DNA from: Mastigocoleus testarum BC008
Lineage (GTDB): Bacteria; Cyanobacteriota; Cyanobacteriia; Cyanobacteriales; Nostocaceae
Direction of reading: 5' to 3'
DNA: 64,000 bases
Assembly: GCF_001456025.1 (NCBI RefSeq)
Contig: NZ_LMTZ01000129.1
Span: forward strand, 19,028 to 83,027
Each line of letters starts with the position of its first letter. Within the stretch, counting starts at the first letter, position 1. A model generated the notes under the pieces. The model had not been told where the DNA came from and ran no database searches. It saw only the letters and a program-made list of their open reading frames with translations. This document shows positions 45,264-55,310 of this stretch, piece by piece. Position numbers and translations under genes: made by a program.

Positions 45264-46082
45264 TTAAGACTCCGTTTTTGCTAGCTTGACATCTTTAGCT
45301 AAACCCAAAAATTGTAATAACTGAATTGTCATCCAGGTCATATCTATTTCCCACCATTTCAAGCCATGGCGAGCAGAATATTGGAAAGCATGGTGATTAT
45401 TGTGCCAGCCTTCACCAAACACAAGTAAAGCTACCCACCAGCAGTTAGTGGACTTATCATTAGACTCGTAGGACTGATAGCCAAATTTATGGGTAGCACT
45501 GTTAACTAGCCAAGTACAGTGATAAACCCAAACTATTCGGGCAAAAACTCCCCAGAATACAAATGACCAGCCACCTATAAGCAAAAGTGTTAAACCTAAA
45601 AGAATTTGAACGGGAATAAAATATTTTTCCAAAAACTGATAGACTGGGTCATCAATAATATCTTTGGTAAAACGAGGAACTTCGGATTTAGAAGGTGATT
45701 GATAGATCAACCAACCTATGTGACTCCACAGGAAACCCTTGTTGGAATCATGTGGATCCAATTCTTTGTCGGAGTGTAAATGGTGAATGCGATGGGTTCC
45801 CACCCACTCAATTGGACCACCTTGGCAAGCAAGAGTACCACAGAATACTAGAAAATACTCTAGCCATTTGGGGGTCTGAAAGCTACGGTGAGTTACAAGG
45901 CGGTGAAAGCCTAAGGTAATACCCAAGCCACCAGATAGCCAATAGAGAAATAACGCAACACCGACTGCTTTCCAACTAAAGTTGTTGGGAAGGAAGGCAA
46001 ATGCAGCTCCGACGTGCAAACCTACAAAAAATAGGGTGTTAACCCAGTTAATTTTCGGTTGAGTTGATGTAGCAATTGTCAT
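45264..46082 (-). CDS. desC: Delta-9 acyl-lipid desaturase DesC
   Basis: The 272-residue desaturase puts the first (delta-9) double bond in lipid-bound stearoyl chains. The histidine boxes are HRLVTH, HRIHHLHSD and HNNHHAF, in typical contexts (GITLGFHRLVTHRSFQTPKW, VFGEGWHNNHHAFQYSARHG). There are four to five hydrophobic helices, and length is standard. The ATG is at 46080-46082. The next gene is divergent, only 100 bases away, so the two promoters share a short spacer. It is the first gene of the desC-desA-desB cluster. Confidence 0.97.
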   Translation of the reverse strand: MTIATSTQPKINWVNTLFFVGLHVGAAFAFLPNNFSWKAVGVALFLYWLSGGLGITLGFHRLVTHRSFQTPKWLEYFLVFCGTLACQGGPIEWVGTHRIHHLHSDKELDPHDSNKGFLWSHIGWLIYQSPSKSEVPRFTKDIIDDPVYQFLEKYFIPVQILLGLTLLLIGGWSFVFWGVFARIVWVYHCTWLVNSATHKFGYQSYESNDKSTNCWWVALLVFGEGWHNNHHAFQYSARHGLKWWEIDMTWMTIQLLQFLGLAKDVKLAKTES

Positions 46083-46182
46083 GCGGTAACCTAAATGGAA
46101 ATTATTGAGCCTAGGCTGTGCGGTCCGTTTGTCGCTTTACGACCTAAATCCGAATCCGGTATTTTTTTATAACGAGGTACTG

Positions 46183-47412
46183 ATGAACAGCGTCGAACAG
46201 CTGCACGAAGCAGAACAGGCACTCTTAAAGATCTTTTCTGGAATTGACGCTAAGGTCAAGCAAAATCTCAAACGAGTACTAAATGCCTTTCGTCATCATA
46301 AGGTAGGTGCGCATCATTTTACTGGTGTAACAGGATACGGGCATGATGATTTAGGGCGAGAAATTTTAGACAAAGTATTTGCGGAAGTTATGGGAACTGA
46401 AGCAGCTGTGGTACGGGTACAATTTGTTTCAGGTACCCATGCAATAGCTTGTGCTTTGTTTGGAACTCTCCGTCCGGGAGATGAAATGTTGGCGGTTGCA
46501 GGAGCACCTTATGATACTTTGGAAGAAGTAATCGGACTTAGGGGTCGCGATCGAGGCTCCCTGATTGATTTTGGTGTAAGCTACCGTCAATTGGATCTTA
46601 CTCCAGATGGCACCATAGATTGGGAAAAATTATCTTCTACCGTTAAGCAAAACACCCGTCTAGTCCTAATTCAAAGGTCTTGTGGTTATTCGTGGCGTCC
46701 GAGTTTATCAATTACTGATATTGAAAAAATCATTTACTTAGTTAAACAACAAAATCCCGATACAATTTGTTTTGTTGATAACTGTTATGGGGAATTTATC
46801 GAAACTCAAGAACCTTCCCATGTAGGTGCTGACTTAATGGCAGGTTCTCTAATTAAAAATCCTGGTGGAACCATTGTCAATGCTGGTGGCTACATTGCAG
46901 GTCGTGCTGAATTGGTAGAATCTGCTGCTTGTCGTCTAACCGCTCCGGGAATCGGCAGTGCTGGTGGTGCTACTTTTGACCAGAATCGTTTGTTATTTCA
47001 AGGATTATTCCTCGCGCCGCAAATGGTGGGAGAGGCAATGAAGGGCACTCACCTCACTGGTTACGTATTTGACAAGTTAGGTTATCCAGTTAATCCCGCA
47101 CCTCTTGCTCCTCGCCGGGATGTAATTCAAGCGATTAAACTTGGTTCTCCGGAAAAATTAATTGCTTTTTGTAAGGCGATTCAAAGTCATTCTCCCATCG
47201 GTTCCTATCTAGACCCGATTCCCGATGAAATGCCGGGTTATGAAAGCAAAGTAGTAATGGCTGGAGGTACATTTATTGAAGGTAGTACCTCAGAATTTTC
47301 GGCTGATGGTCCTTTGCGCGAGCCCTACGTAGTTTATTGTCAAGGCGGTACCCACTGGACTCATGTTGCGATTGCACTATCTGCTGCAATGGAAGCTGTT
47401 GAAGCTGCTTAA
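46183..47412 (+). CDS. Methionine gamma-lyase family PLP enzyme (aluminium-resistance protein family)
   Basis: The 409-residue fold-type I PLP enzyme belongs to the family labelled methionine gamma-lyase or aluminium resistance protein. Its signatures are HHFTGVTGYGHDDLGREILD, VRVQFVSGTHAIACALFGTL, FVDNCYGEFIETQEP and the PLP lysine in AGSLIKNPGGTIVNAGGYIA. The C-terminal YVVYCQGGTHWTHVAIAL closes the domain. The catalytic role in cyanobacteria is not established. I choose the ATG at 46183, which has GAGG eight bases upstream; the frame is open to a TTG at 46105, but that part is not family-like. The gene is divergent from desC. Confidence 0.93.
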   Translation: MNSVEQLHEAEQALLKIFSGIDAKVKQNLKRVLNAFRHHKVGAHHFTGVTGYGHDDLGREILDKVFAEVMGTEAAVVRVQFVSGTHAIACALFGTLRPGDEMLAVAGAPYDTLEEVIGLRGRDRGSLIDFGVSYRQLDLTPDGTIDWEKLSSTVKQNTRLVLIQRSCGYSWRPSLSITDIEKIIYLVKQQNPDTICFVDNCYGEFIETQEPSHVGADLMAGSLIKNPGGTIVNAGGYIAGRAELVESAACRLTAPGIGSAGGATFDQNRLLFQGLFLAPQMVGEAMKGTHLTGYVFDKLGYPVNPAPLAPRRDVIQAIKLGSPEKLIAFCKAIQSHSPIGSYLDPIPDEMPGYESKVVMAGGTFIEGSTSEFSADGPLREPYVVYCQGGTHWTHVAIALSAAMEAVEAA

Positions 47413-47543
47413 ATAATCAAGACTGCAAGTATCAATCTAAAATATATATTGCTTCCCAGGGAATAGAGAATAGAAAAATTAGCTTTGGCTATTTTTTGTG
47501 TAAAGGCATACAAGTATTAATAAACCAATATTTTAAGATTTTT

Positions 47544-47566
47544 GTTTCCAGGCTAAACCTGGAAAC
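47544..47566. terminator. Hairpin GTTTCCAGG / CCTGGAAAC between convergent genes
   Basis: A perfect 9-bp stem with a 5-base loop sits 131 bases after the PLP-enzyme gene and 12 bases before the end of bciB. It is well placed as a two-way terminator, although U-tracts are poor on both strands. Confidence 0.6.
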
Positions 47567-47578
47567 AACTTTCCCATA

Positions 47579-48778
47579 TTAATCTGGTAATTTATACTGT
47601 CCGACTATGCGCTTAGCAAACTCTGGAACATGGGCTGCTAATTTTTGCGGATAATTGCGTTTTACATAAAGAAAATTACGAGTGAAATGGGAGTCAATGG
47701 AAAAGCGAGCATATTCCAAACCCTTAGGTCCAATCTTTTCGATGACTACACCCATCATTTTTGCTGCCCACATCGGTAAAGTTACACCTTGATCGTAAGC
47801 AGGTATGCTTTGTTGTACAGCAGCTTTCCGATCTCCTTTTGACATTACTGGTTGAGTATTAAGTTGGTCTTTTACTAGCTCCAACATTTCCTTACCAGTA
47901 TCATTTCTGACTACAATCCATTGCCAACCGAAAGGAGCACCCATGTAACCTACAACTAAATCGGCTAAGGAATTAACATAGTCAAAGCAACTCATACAAG
48001 AAGGTGCAAAAACATCCTTGAGTTGATTAGTCTTCAAACCAAAGAAAGGTACTTTTTCAATAGAACCATCCTCATGTTTAAAGTGGACTCGAAAATCCTG
48101 CATGAATTCGTAATGAACTACGGTTTCAGGTGATTTACTAGTTGTCTCTAAAAACTTCTGTAGTCCAGCTCGAGTAACGTTATCAACACAAGGGGTACCC
48201 AAAACGTAAAGTTTTTCCAAGCCCAATTGTTTTTCTACAGTCCGTAAAGCTTGGATTTGACAACCAACCCCAATTGCTAGCAGTCGCTTCATTCCGGATT
48301 GTTCTACTTGCTCTAATATTGAGAGATTAGGCGACAAGGTAGGTTTATTCACCCGTGCAGCCATTACCTCTTCTGGAGTCCGAGCAATAACTGGCATTGG
48401 TCCAAAGCGGTCTTCTTTAGTATTTTGAACGCACACCACACCTTCAACAATGCCGCGGTTGAGCATTTCAATGGCAATCGTACTAACAATTCCCGTCCAT
48501 TGAGCGCCAGGAATGGGTTGTTTTTTTTGCGCCGCCATCATTTCTTGGTGAACCCCAAAATAAAGTTCATTAGGGTTATCCAAGTTTCGCTTACGGGAGT
48601 GACTTTGTTCTTCTAGTTTGTCAAACTGTTGATTCAAAAAAGCACAAGCTTCTTTGACATAGTGAATGTAATATGTGTCGCATAATCCGCACTCGCTACA
48701 GAGTTCCTTCGCCGGACGACGACTACCGGGTTTAAGGGCTTTAGCTTTTTGGTGTTTAGGGAAATCAACTGACGTCAT
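47579..48778 (-). CDS. bciB: Ferredoxin-dependent divinyl chlorophyllide 8-vinyl reductase BciB
   Basis: The 399-residue FrhB-family Fe-S flavoprotein reduces the 8-vinyl group of divinyl (proto)chlorophyllide in chlorophyll synthesis. The ortholog I recall is Synechocystis slr1923. The N-terminal cluster motif is ELCSECGLCDTYY (C27, C30, C33). Other cysteines are in GVGCQIQALR, LGTPCVDNVTR and FAPSCMSCFDYVNSLADLVV. PGAQWTGIVSTIAIEMLNRG is also typical. The same family includes 7-hydroxymethyl-chlorophyll reductase in plants; the cyanobacterial context favours BciB. Length is normal. It is transcribed alone and converges with the PLP enzyme. Confidence 0.95.
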   Translation of the reverse strand: MTSVDFPKHQKAKALKPGSRRPAKELCSECGLCDTYYIHYVKEACAFLNQQFDKLEEQSHSRKRNLDNPNELYFGVHQEMMAAQKKQPIPGAQWTGIVSTIAIEMLNRGIVEGVVCVQNTKEDRFGPMPVIARTPEEVMAARVNKPTLSPNLSILEQVEQSGMKRLLAIGVGCQIQALRTVEKQLGLEKLYVLGTPCVDNVTRAGLQKFLETTSKSPETVVHYEFMQDFRVHFKHEDGSIEKVPFFGLKTNQLKDVFAPSCMSCFDYVNSLADLVVGYMGAPFGWQWIVVRNDTGKEMLELVKDQLNTQPVMSKGDRKAAVQQSIPAYDQGVTLPMWAAKMMGVVIEKIGPKGLEYARFSIDSHFTRNFLYVKRNYPQKLAAHVPEFAKRIVGQYKLPD

Positions 48779-50075
48779 TAAAATTTTTATGTTTAAAAAA
48801 TCAAATAGCTTCTCTCACAATATGCCATTTTATTAGTACTTAAATTTATTTATTAACTCAAATTAAATATTACTTCTTACATCGAGCAGGATTGTTAATG
48901 AAGAAATTCCAAATACTTACTTCAAAAGAAGGATAAAAATTTGGGCGTGGGTGATTTCCGCTTCAAAAGAGAGTAAAGATTTATATTTATCATTTAATAT
49001 TTATATTCTGGGTAAAACTGTTGGTAAATTTTGGCAAAAACTTTATAACCAACTAATTATCATTTATGACTTACTTTTAGTTTGAAATCAAATACTTTGC
49101 GAAATTAAACCTTTGTGCGCAATTCGCAGTATTAGCTATTGCATTGAGAAATTGCATGCCCCTTTTACTGACTAAAGTCAAAGATAGTGCATTCTTTTAA
49201 AGAAATTCACAGTAAATTCATATTATTTTATACCAACTTATATTGAGTAATAGTAGAATTCGATTTGTATTTATTACAATTACTTAAGTCTAAGAAAAAA
49301 TTTCATAAATTAATTCTGGGTATTATTCAAATAACTAATACAAACAGATTAACCGTAATCCCAAGTACAGAGTTTTCACGAATGGGATATTTTTACAAAA
49401 ATCGCTATTCAAATGTGGTATTCAGTAAATATTTTTAATTTTCAATTACTTGAGTTCAGGTAATTTTTTTGACTATTTCAGATTACAGAAATAAAAAAAT
49501 CAAATAAGTTGTTGCGAAATATGAAAAAAAGTTATAATTTGTTATATGGGTGAAAAATCTATTTAGCCATTCACAAATTAGCAAATTATAAAATTCTCAA
49601 GCAATACTTTAAATCAAGAAAATATGCCTATCTAGTGTTAGAGTCTCACCGAAATCTAAGTCTAGATATAGAAATATAATTGCTTTTGAAAGTTGACAAT
49701 TTGAGATAAATAATCAGAAATTTAATATCTCCAAAAATTAAGACTTAAACGCGATTTAAACTATTTTTGGCGAGTATATTTGTTTGGTTATTTATTACCT
49801 TTCATACTAAAGATTAAATCAGTATCATGCTAAAAAGCTGATATTTTAATTCTTTTAAATTAACTTTCAAAACTTAGTTGTTTAAATTTGAAGTTATTTC
49901 AAGTTACGAGCTTATTTTATTTTCTTGTATCTATTTGAGTAATTATTCTGAGTAATTATTTTAAGTAATTATATTTACTGCTTGGCAATATAGTGATTTC
50001 TATTTTTGGGAATAATCCAGTGCTATCTCACTTGAGAATTAATGATAAACACAACAAAATTGGAGTTTTTTGGTA
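48779..50075. other. Very AT-rich long intergenic region
   Basis: There is no gene, array or strong hairpin in nearly 1.3 kb between the divergent bciB and invertase genes. Both promoters must be here. GGAG (50062-50065) is the Shine-Dalgarno of the invertase ATG. Confidence 0.5.
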
Positions 50076-51515
50076 ATGCGATTAGATGATGTAATCGGAC
50101 TTAGAAAATTTGAAAAAGATGCATGGGAAGCTCTGGAAAAAACAATTATATATTATCAAGGACGCCCTGTTGGTACAGTTGCTGCCTATGATTTGTCACA
50201 GGAAGCTTTAAATTATGACCAATGTTTTATTAGAGATTTTGTTTCTGCAGCAATAATTTTTTTAATAGAAGGTAGAACCAATATAGTTCGTAATTTTTTA
50301 GAGGAAACTTTAAAACTACAACCAAAAGAAAAGCAATTAGATGCTTACAAACCAGCTCAAGGATTAATCCCGGCTAGCTTTAAGGTAATGACCCATAGTA
50401 ATGGAGAAGAATATTTAAAAGCCGATTTTGGAGAGCACGCGATCGCCAGAGTAACGCCAGTAGATTCCTGCTTGTGGTGGATAATTTTGTTACGTGCTTA
50501 CGTAGTTGCAACCAAAGATTATTCTTTAGCCTATAAGCCAGAGTTTCAAAATGGCATCAAGCTGATTATGGATCTTTGCCTGGCAAACAGATTTGATATG
50601 TATCCGACACTTTTAGTTCCAGACGGAGCTTGTATGATTGACCGTCGGATGGGTATTTATGGTCATCCTCTGGAAATTCAAGCTTTATTTTATTCTGCAT
50701 TACGAGGAGCTCGCGAACTTCTAATTTGTGGAGGTAATGAAGATATTGTCGCTGCGATCGATAGTCGTTTACCACTTTTAGGCGCGCATATTCGCAAACA
50801 TTACTGGATAGATATTAACCGCTTAAATGCTATTTATCGTTTTGAGGGTGAAGAATATGGAGAAACAGCCGTTAATCAATTCAATATTTATGTAGATTCT
50901 CTTCCATACTATGAATTGGATAAATGGCTGCCGAAAAAAGGTGGTTATTTAGCAGGAAATGTCGGACCATCACAACTTGATGTTCGTTTCTTCTGTTTAG
51001 GTAACTTGATGGCAATTATGTCTGAACTTACTACTGAAGAACAGTCCCAGGCAATTATGACTTTAATTGAGGAAAGATGGGATGATTTGGTGGGTGATAT
51101 GCCAATGAAAATTTGTTTTCCTGCTTTGGAAAATGAAGAATATAGATTAATCACTGGATGCGATCCAAAAAATATCCCTTGGTCTTATCATAATGGTGGA
51201 AATTGGCCCGTTCTTTTGTGGATGTTAGCTGCAGCAGCAGTTAAAACTAATAGAATATCTCTTGCCGAACGAGCAATTGAAATAGCACAATCTCGTTTAC
51301 AAGAAGATGAATGGCCTGAATATTATGATGGTAAAAAAGGACGATTAATTGGTAGAAAGGCAAGACTATATCAAACTTGGAGTATAACTGGATTTTTATT
51401 AGCAAAAGAACTGATTAAAAATCCTTCATATTTACCATTAGTTAGTTTTGAGCCATTTAGTGCAGAACAGGCTTCGAGAGCTTGTGAATTTGAAATTGAT
51501 GGTTTTGACAGTTAA
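50076..51515 (+). CDS. Neutral/alkaline invertase (GH100)
   Basis: The 479-residue enzyme hydrolyses sucrose to glucose and fructose in the cytosol and belongs to GH100, as in plants. EALNYDQCFIRDFVSAAIIF is the family's N-terminal signature. The general acid matches D189 in CMIDRRMGIYGHPLE and the other catalytic acid matches E415 in DEWPEYYDGK, close to D188 and E414 of Anabaena InvA. The start is the ATG at 50076 with GGAG ten bases upstream; a TTG at 50070 is two codons earlier. Invertase controls sucrose use, important for heterocysts and osmotic balance. No sucrose synthase gene adjoins it. Confidence 0.96.
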   Translation: MRLDDVIGLRKFEKDAWEALEKTIIYYQGRPVGTVAAYDLSQEALNYDQCFIRDFVSAAIIFLIEGRTNIVRNFLEETLKLQPKEKQLDAYKPAQGLIPASFKVMTHSNGEEYLKADFGEHAIARVTPVDSCLWWIILLRAYVVATKDYSLAYKPEFQNGIKLIMDLCLANRFDMYPTLLVPDGACMIDRRMGIYGHPLEIQALFYSALRGARELLICGGNEDIVAAIDSRLPLLGAHIRKHYWIDINRLNAIYRFEGEEYGETAVNQFNIYVDSLPYYELDKWLPKKGGYLAGNVGPSQLDVRFFCLGNLMAIMSELTTEEQSQAIMTLIEERWDDLVGDMPMKICFPALENEEYRLITGCDPKNIPWSYHNGGNWPVLLWMLAAAAVKTNRISLAERAIEIAQSRLQEDEWPEYYDGKKGRLIGRKARLYQTWSITGFLLAKELIKNPSYLPLVSFEPFSAEQASRACEFEIDGFDS

Positions 51516-51952
51516 TATTATTTCTTGATTTGCCATAACTTGATTAGCGGAACTTAGACAAAAAACAAACAGGAAAAAGCTTCAAAGCAATTCAGGATAA
51601 GGGGTTCAGTTCAAAACACTAAGAATCGCTTATATCAAGAAAAGAACCAATTCGACGTAAAACCATTGATTTATAAAGCTTTGAGGCTGTTTATTGAACA
51701 AAAAAATGTCTAAGTCCCGTTAGTAAAAAAAAGAAGTTTATGTAAAAACTCTGGTTACCAGATAAATTCTGGTAACCAAACTTATTAAACTAAAGTATGT
51801 AGAGATATTTACGATTTTCGTTCCTGTTTTAAAAGTAGGTTTTGAGCATTTATAGTAGATTGGAAATAAGTGAAGTACAGCTAAAAGCTAGTATTAAGAG
51901 TACTCAAATTCTGGCTCCTATCTTATAATTCCTAAATGCTGTCACAACTGTT
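51516..51952. other. Intergenic region between convergent genes
   Basis: These 437 bases lie between the invertase and fabD 3' ends. They contain the terminator at 51743-51778; nothing else is recognised. Confidence 0.6.
51743..51778 (-). terminator. Rho-independent terminator of the plsX-fabH-fabD unit
   Basis: On the minus strand a perfect 10-bp stem (TGGTTACCAG / CTGGTAACCA, 7-base loop, 51752-51778) is followed by GAGTTTTTACA. It lies 175 bases past the fabD stop. Confidence 0.75.
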
Positions 51953-52837
51953 TTAGACTGCGGCTAATTCTTTTGTAGAATTTATATTTTCTAGAGTTAA
52001 GCCAGAACAAGTTCGTTTAATTAAGCCAGTAAGTACATTACCTGGTCCAATTTCCACTACTCGCTCGATTTTATTTTCTGGTAGTGCAAGTGAAATTTCC
52101 CGCCAACGCACCGAACCAGTCATTTGTTGTACTAAGCGCTTTTTCAGAACCTCAGCATCCGTTGTCGGAACTGGTTCTACGTTGGATAACACTGGAATCG
52201 TAGCCTGCTGAAAGTTCACTGATTCCAAAATATCTTGAAATTCAGCAGCCGCCGCAGACATTAAGGGAGAATGAAAAGCTCCCGAAACGTTTAAAAGAAC
52301 TGCTCGCCTTGTTTTAACTTGAGACATTACCGCTTCTACGGCTTCCGGAGTCCCAGAAATTACTACCTGGGCTGCACTGTTATCATTTGCTAGCACCACA
52401 TCTTCGGTTTGAGCCACAACTTTTTCCAGTTGCTCGCGGTCAAATTTCATTAATGCTGCCATTTTACCACCAGCAGCATTATCCATCAGTTCAGCACGTC
52501 TTTTCACCAAGCGAAGTCCTGCTGACCACTCAAATACGCCAGCCACATAAAGGGCTACATATTCTCCCAAGCTGTGACCAGCAACTAAATCTGGTTTGTC
52601 TCCTTTCTCGCGGAGAATATCAGCAAGAATACTTTCCACAACATAAAGACAAGGTTGGGTGTAGAGAGTACGCGATAAATTTTCTGAATCACTTTCACAC
52701 ATTTGTGTGACTGACCAGCCTAAAATTTCTTTGGCTTGAGCGAATTTTTCTTTAGCAGACGGTATATCCAATAAATCCATTCCCATCCCTACAGATTGGG
52801 AGCCTTGTCCGGGAAAAACCCATGCAGTTTTTTTCAT
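51953..52837 (-). CDS. fabD: Malonyl-CoA:ACP transacylase FabD
   Basis: The 294-residue enzyme loads malonyl groups onto acyl carrier protein for fatty-acid elongation. GQGSQSVGMG near the N-terminus and the active-site serine in GHSLGEY (Ser89) are visible. The conserved His is in GAFHSPLM. I choose the internal ATG at 52835-52837 (MKKTAWVFPGQGSQ) as start, because the seven upstream codons to the ATG at 52858 are written by a TGACAAA-like heptad tract. It is the last gene of plsX-fabH-fabD, 165 bases after fabH. Confidence 0.96.
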   Translation of the reverse strand: MKKTAWVFPGQGSQSVGMGMDLLDIPSAKEKFAQAKEILGWSVTQMCESDSENLSRTLYTQPCLYVVESILADILREKGDKPDLVAGHSLGEYVALYVAGVFEWSAGLRLVKRRAELMDNAAGGKMAALMKFDREQLEKVVAQTEDVVLANDNSAAQVVISGTPEAVEAVMSQVKTRRAVLLNVSGAFHSPLMSAAAAEFQDILESVNFQQATIPVLSNVEPVPTTDAEVLKKRLVQQMTGSVRWREISLALPENKIERVVEIGPGNVLTGLIKRTCSGLTLENINSTKELAAV

Positions 52838-52838
52838 T

Positions 52839-52889
52839 TGCACTTTGTCATTTGTCATTTTTCATTTTCTATCTGTCATTTGTCATTCC
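52839..52889. repeat. Heptad tract (TTTGTCA family) at the fabD start
   Basis: About seven 7-base units (TTTGTCA, TTTTTCA, TTTTCTA, TCTGTCA and variants) lie immediately upstream of fabD and overlap its longest possible start. A smaller GACAAAT pair is near 52991-53006. Confidence 0.8.
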
Positions 52890-53023
52890 TCCTATAAGCC
52901 GACGGCGAACGCTAACCTTGATTCCCCCTCCAGGAGGTACATACACCATTTGTTCTTTGTCTTATAATCAACGATTCACAATCGATGACTAAGACAAATG
53001 ACAAATGAATGACGACACAATGA

Positions 53024-54016
53024 TTACCTTCCCCATTGGAAAATAGCTGCTCCCCATGTAAGACCAGCACCAAAACCTGATGCTGCAATAATATCGTTGG
53101 TTTGAATTTTATTTTGTCTTACAGCCTCATCTAAAGCTAAGGGAATGGAAGCAGCAGAAGTATTGCCATATGAGGCAACATTGCTGATTACCTTTTCAGG
53201 TGGAATTTTGAGACGTTCCGCGACTGCATTGAGAATACGTTGATTGGCTTGATGTAGGACTAACCAATCGATTTGTCCTACAGTTAGTTGGCAATGAAAT
53301 AAAGCTTTGTCAATAATTTCTGGAACTTTTTGTACGGCAAAACGGTAGACTTCTTTACCATTCATTGCTAATGGTTGGTAATTCCCTTTCGCTACAACAA
53401 CCTCCTCAGTTAGTTTTCGTGGAGATGCTGTATAGGGAACATTAAGACAACCATTTTGAGTGCCATCACTTTTAAGTTCAAACCCCAGTAAACGATCGCT
53501 TTGATTCGCTTGCAATACTACCGCCCCTGCACCATCACCAAATAAGACACAAGTGCGTCGGTCTTCCCAATCTATCCATCGAGAGAGAATATCTGCCCCA
53601 ATCAACAATACATTTTGGTAGACACCAGTTCTTATGTATTGAGCAGCAGTAACCAGTCCGAATACAAAGCCCGAGCAAGCAGCTGTCAAATCAAATGCTA
53701 CCGCTTGATCAGCCCCCAAAGCTGCTTGAACTTGACAAGCACTACCAAATAAATCATCAGATGTAGAAGTTGCTAATAAAATTAAATCGACATCTTGTGG
53801 TTCGATTCCAGCCATAGCCAGTGCTTTTTGGCTAGCACTTGTAGCAATATCCTTTAAAGACTCCCCTGGGTTTGCCAGTCGGCGTTGACGAATACCAGTT
53901 CTTGTGGCTATCCATTCATCTGTAGTTTCCACGAATTGCATTAGTCCCTGGTTATCGAGGGAATTTTTTGGGACTGCCGAGCCACTTCCTGTAATTGCTA
54001 TTCCTAAATTCTGCAC
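53024..54016 (-). CDS. fabH: Beta-ketoacyl-ACP synthase III FabH
   Basis: The 330-residue enzyme condenses acetyl-CoA with malonyl-ACP to start fatty-acid synthesis. The catalytic triad is visible: C114 in DLTAACSGFVFG, H255 in LVLHQANQRI and N285 in SYGNTSAASI. GTRTGIRQRR-like sequence near 38-46 and the C-terminal GFGAGLTWGAAIFQWGR are typical. It lies between plsX (274 bases upstream) and fabD (165 bases downstream), the usual cyanobacterial order. Confidence 0.98.
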   Translation of the reverse strand: MQNLGIAITGSGSAVPKNSLDNQGLMQFVETTDEWIATRTGIRQRRLANPGESLKDIATSASQKALAMAGIEPQDVDLILLATSTSDDLFGSACQVQAALGADQAVAFDLTAACSGFVFGLVTAAQYIRTGVYQNVLLIGADILSRWIDWEDRRTCVLFGDGAGAVVLQANQSDRLLGFELKSDGTQNGCLNVPYTASPRKLTEEVVVAKGNYQPLAMNGKEVYRFAVQKVPEIIDKALFHCQLTVGQIDWLVLHQANQRILNAVAERLKIPPEKVISNVASYGNTSAASIPLALDEAVRQNKIQTNDIIAASGFGAGLTWGAAIFQWGR

Positions 54017-54290
54017 TCATTTTCTCCGAATTTATAAGCCGTTCGCAACCAGTTATTAGCAATAAATACATAGACAAAAGTAACATTCATTGACTACGCA
54101 TATCCAAAATGCTTTGTCACTTCGGCTGACCATTAATACTGCAGACACACACAATCTATAAAGGACAGAAAACCATAGAGAAAAAGAACCATAAGCACAA
54201 AGAATACTCTACCCCAGTATGGGGGTGTCACTAGCAGACTATGACAGCTAATGACTTTGGTCTGGGTGGGTAAATAGGGCTCAAGTGATA

Positions 54291-55310
54291 CTACTCGGAA
54301 GCCAAACTACTAACCTGCGGATGAATGCGTTCCAATACTTGATTATCCACAGCTTCTTTTGCCATACGAATAGCATTAAAAATAGAAGGTGCTTCAGAAC
54401 TACCGTGACTGATAACGCAAATTCCATTCACTCCCAAAAGTAAAGCGCCACCATGCTCCGCATGATCCATCCGTTGCTTGATCCGCTTTAGATTTGGTTT
54501 TAAAAGTGCTGTGCCAATTTGACCGTGCAAGCCGGATGGTAATTCTTCCCGCAGAATTTGCAGTATTATTTCTCCAACAGCTTCAGCAAATTTTAGTAAA
54601 ACATTACCAACAAAACCGTCGCAGACAATCACGTCAAAACGTCCTGATAAAACATCACGACCTTCAGCATTGCCAAGAAAAGAGATTTGCGAGTTGGAGG
54701 TCAGCATTTGATGGGTGCGAATTGCCAGGTCATTTCCCTTACAATCTTCCTCACCAATGTTTAATAAACCTACCTTTGGTTCGGCAGTTCCCAACACATA
54801 TTGGCTGTAAACCGAACCCATAACAGCAAACTGCTCTAAAAACTTAGGGCGACAGTCTACGTTTGCACCTACATCTAGTATCAGTACAGGTTTGCTGGCA
54901 ATCATAGTGGGAAAAACAGCACCAATTGCCGGTCTGTCAATTCCGGGAAGTCGTCCTAAGCGGAGTAAAGCCGCTGCCATTGCAGCGCCGGAGTGACCGG
55001 CACTGATGGCAGCATCTGCCTTTCCTTTTTTTACTAAGTCCATTACGACATTGATTGAAGCGGAACGCTTGCGCCTAACGGCAGACAAAGGCTCCTCATC
55101 CATCTCGATCGTATCTGTAGCACTTACGATTTCCACTTGCCCCAAATTAGTGTTTGAAGGCAGGGCTGCTTTAATTTTTTCGGGTTCACCCACAAGTAAA
55201 ACTTTTACACCCAATTCCTCTTGAGCTCGCAGTGCGCCAGCAACGATCTCATCGGGTGCGTGGTCCCCTCCCATTGCATCAATTGCGATACGTTCGCCAG
55301 TCGATACCAT
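54291..55310 (-). CDS. plsX: Phosphate acyltransferase PlsX
   Basis: The 339-residue PlsX makes acyl-phosphate from acyl-ACP, the entry to phospholipid and galactolipid synthesis. IAIDAMGGDHAPDEIVAGAL is the family N-terminus. SAVRRKRSASINVVMDLVKK, AAISAGHSGAAMAAALLRLG and SGRFDVIVCDGFVGNVLLKF are diagnostic. The C-terminus contains HAEHGGALLLGVNGICVISH. The ATG is at 55308-55310. It is the first gene of plsX-fabH-fabD, with a 1.1-kb spacer upstream that should hold the promoter. Confidence 0.98.
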   Translation of the reverse strand: MVSTGERIAIDAMGGDHAPDEIVAGALRAQEELGVKVLLVGEPEKIKAALPSNTNLGQVEIVSATDTIEMDEEPLSAVRRKRSASINVVMDLVKKGKADAAISAGHSGAAMAAALLRLGRLPGIDRPAIGAVFPTMIASKPVLILDVGANVDCRPKFLEQFAVMGSVYSQYVLGTAEPKVGLLNIGEEDCKGNDLAIRTHQMLTSNSQISFLGNAEGRDVLSGRFDVIVCDGFVGNVLLKFAEAVGEIILQILREELPSGLHGQIGTALLKPNLKRIKQRMDHAEHGGALLLGVNGICVISHGSSEAPSIFNAIRMAKEAVDNQVLERIHPQVSSLASE

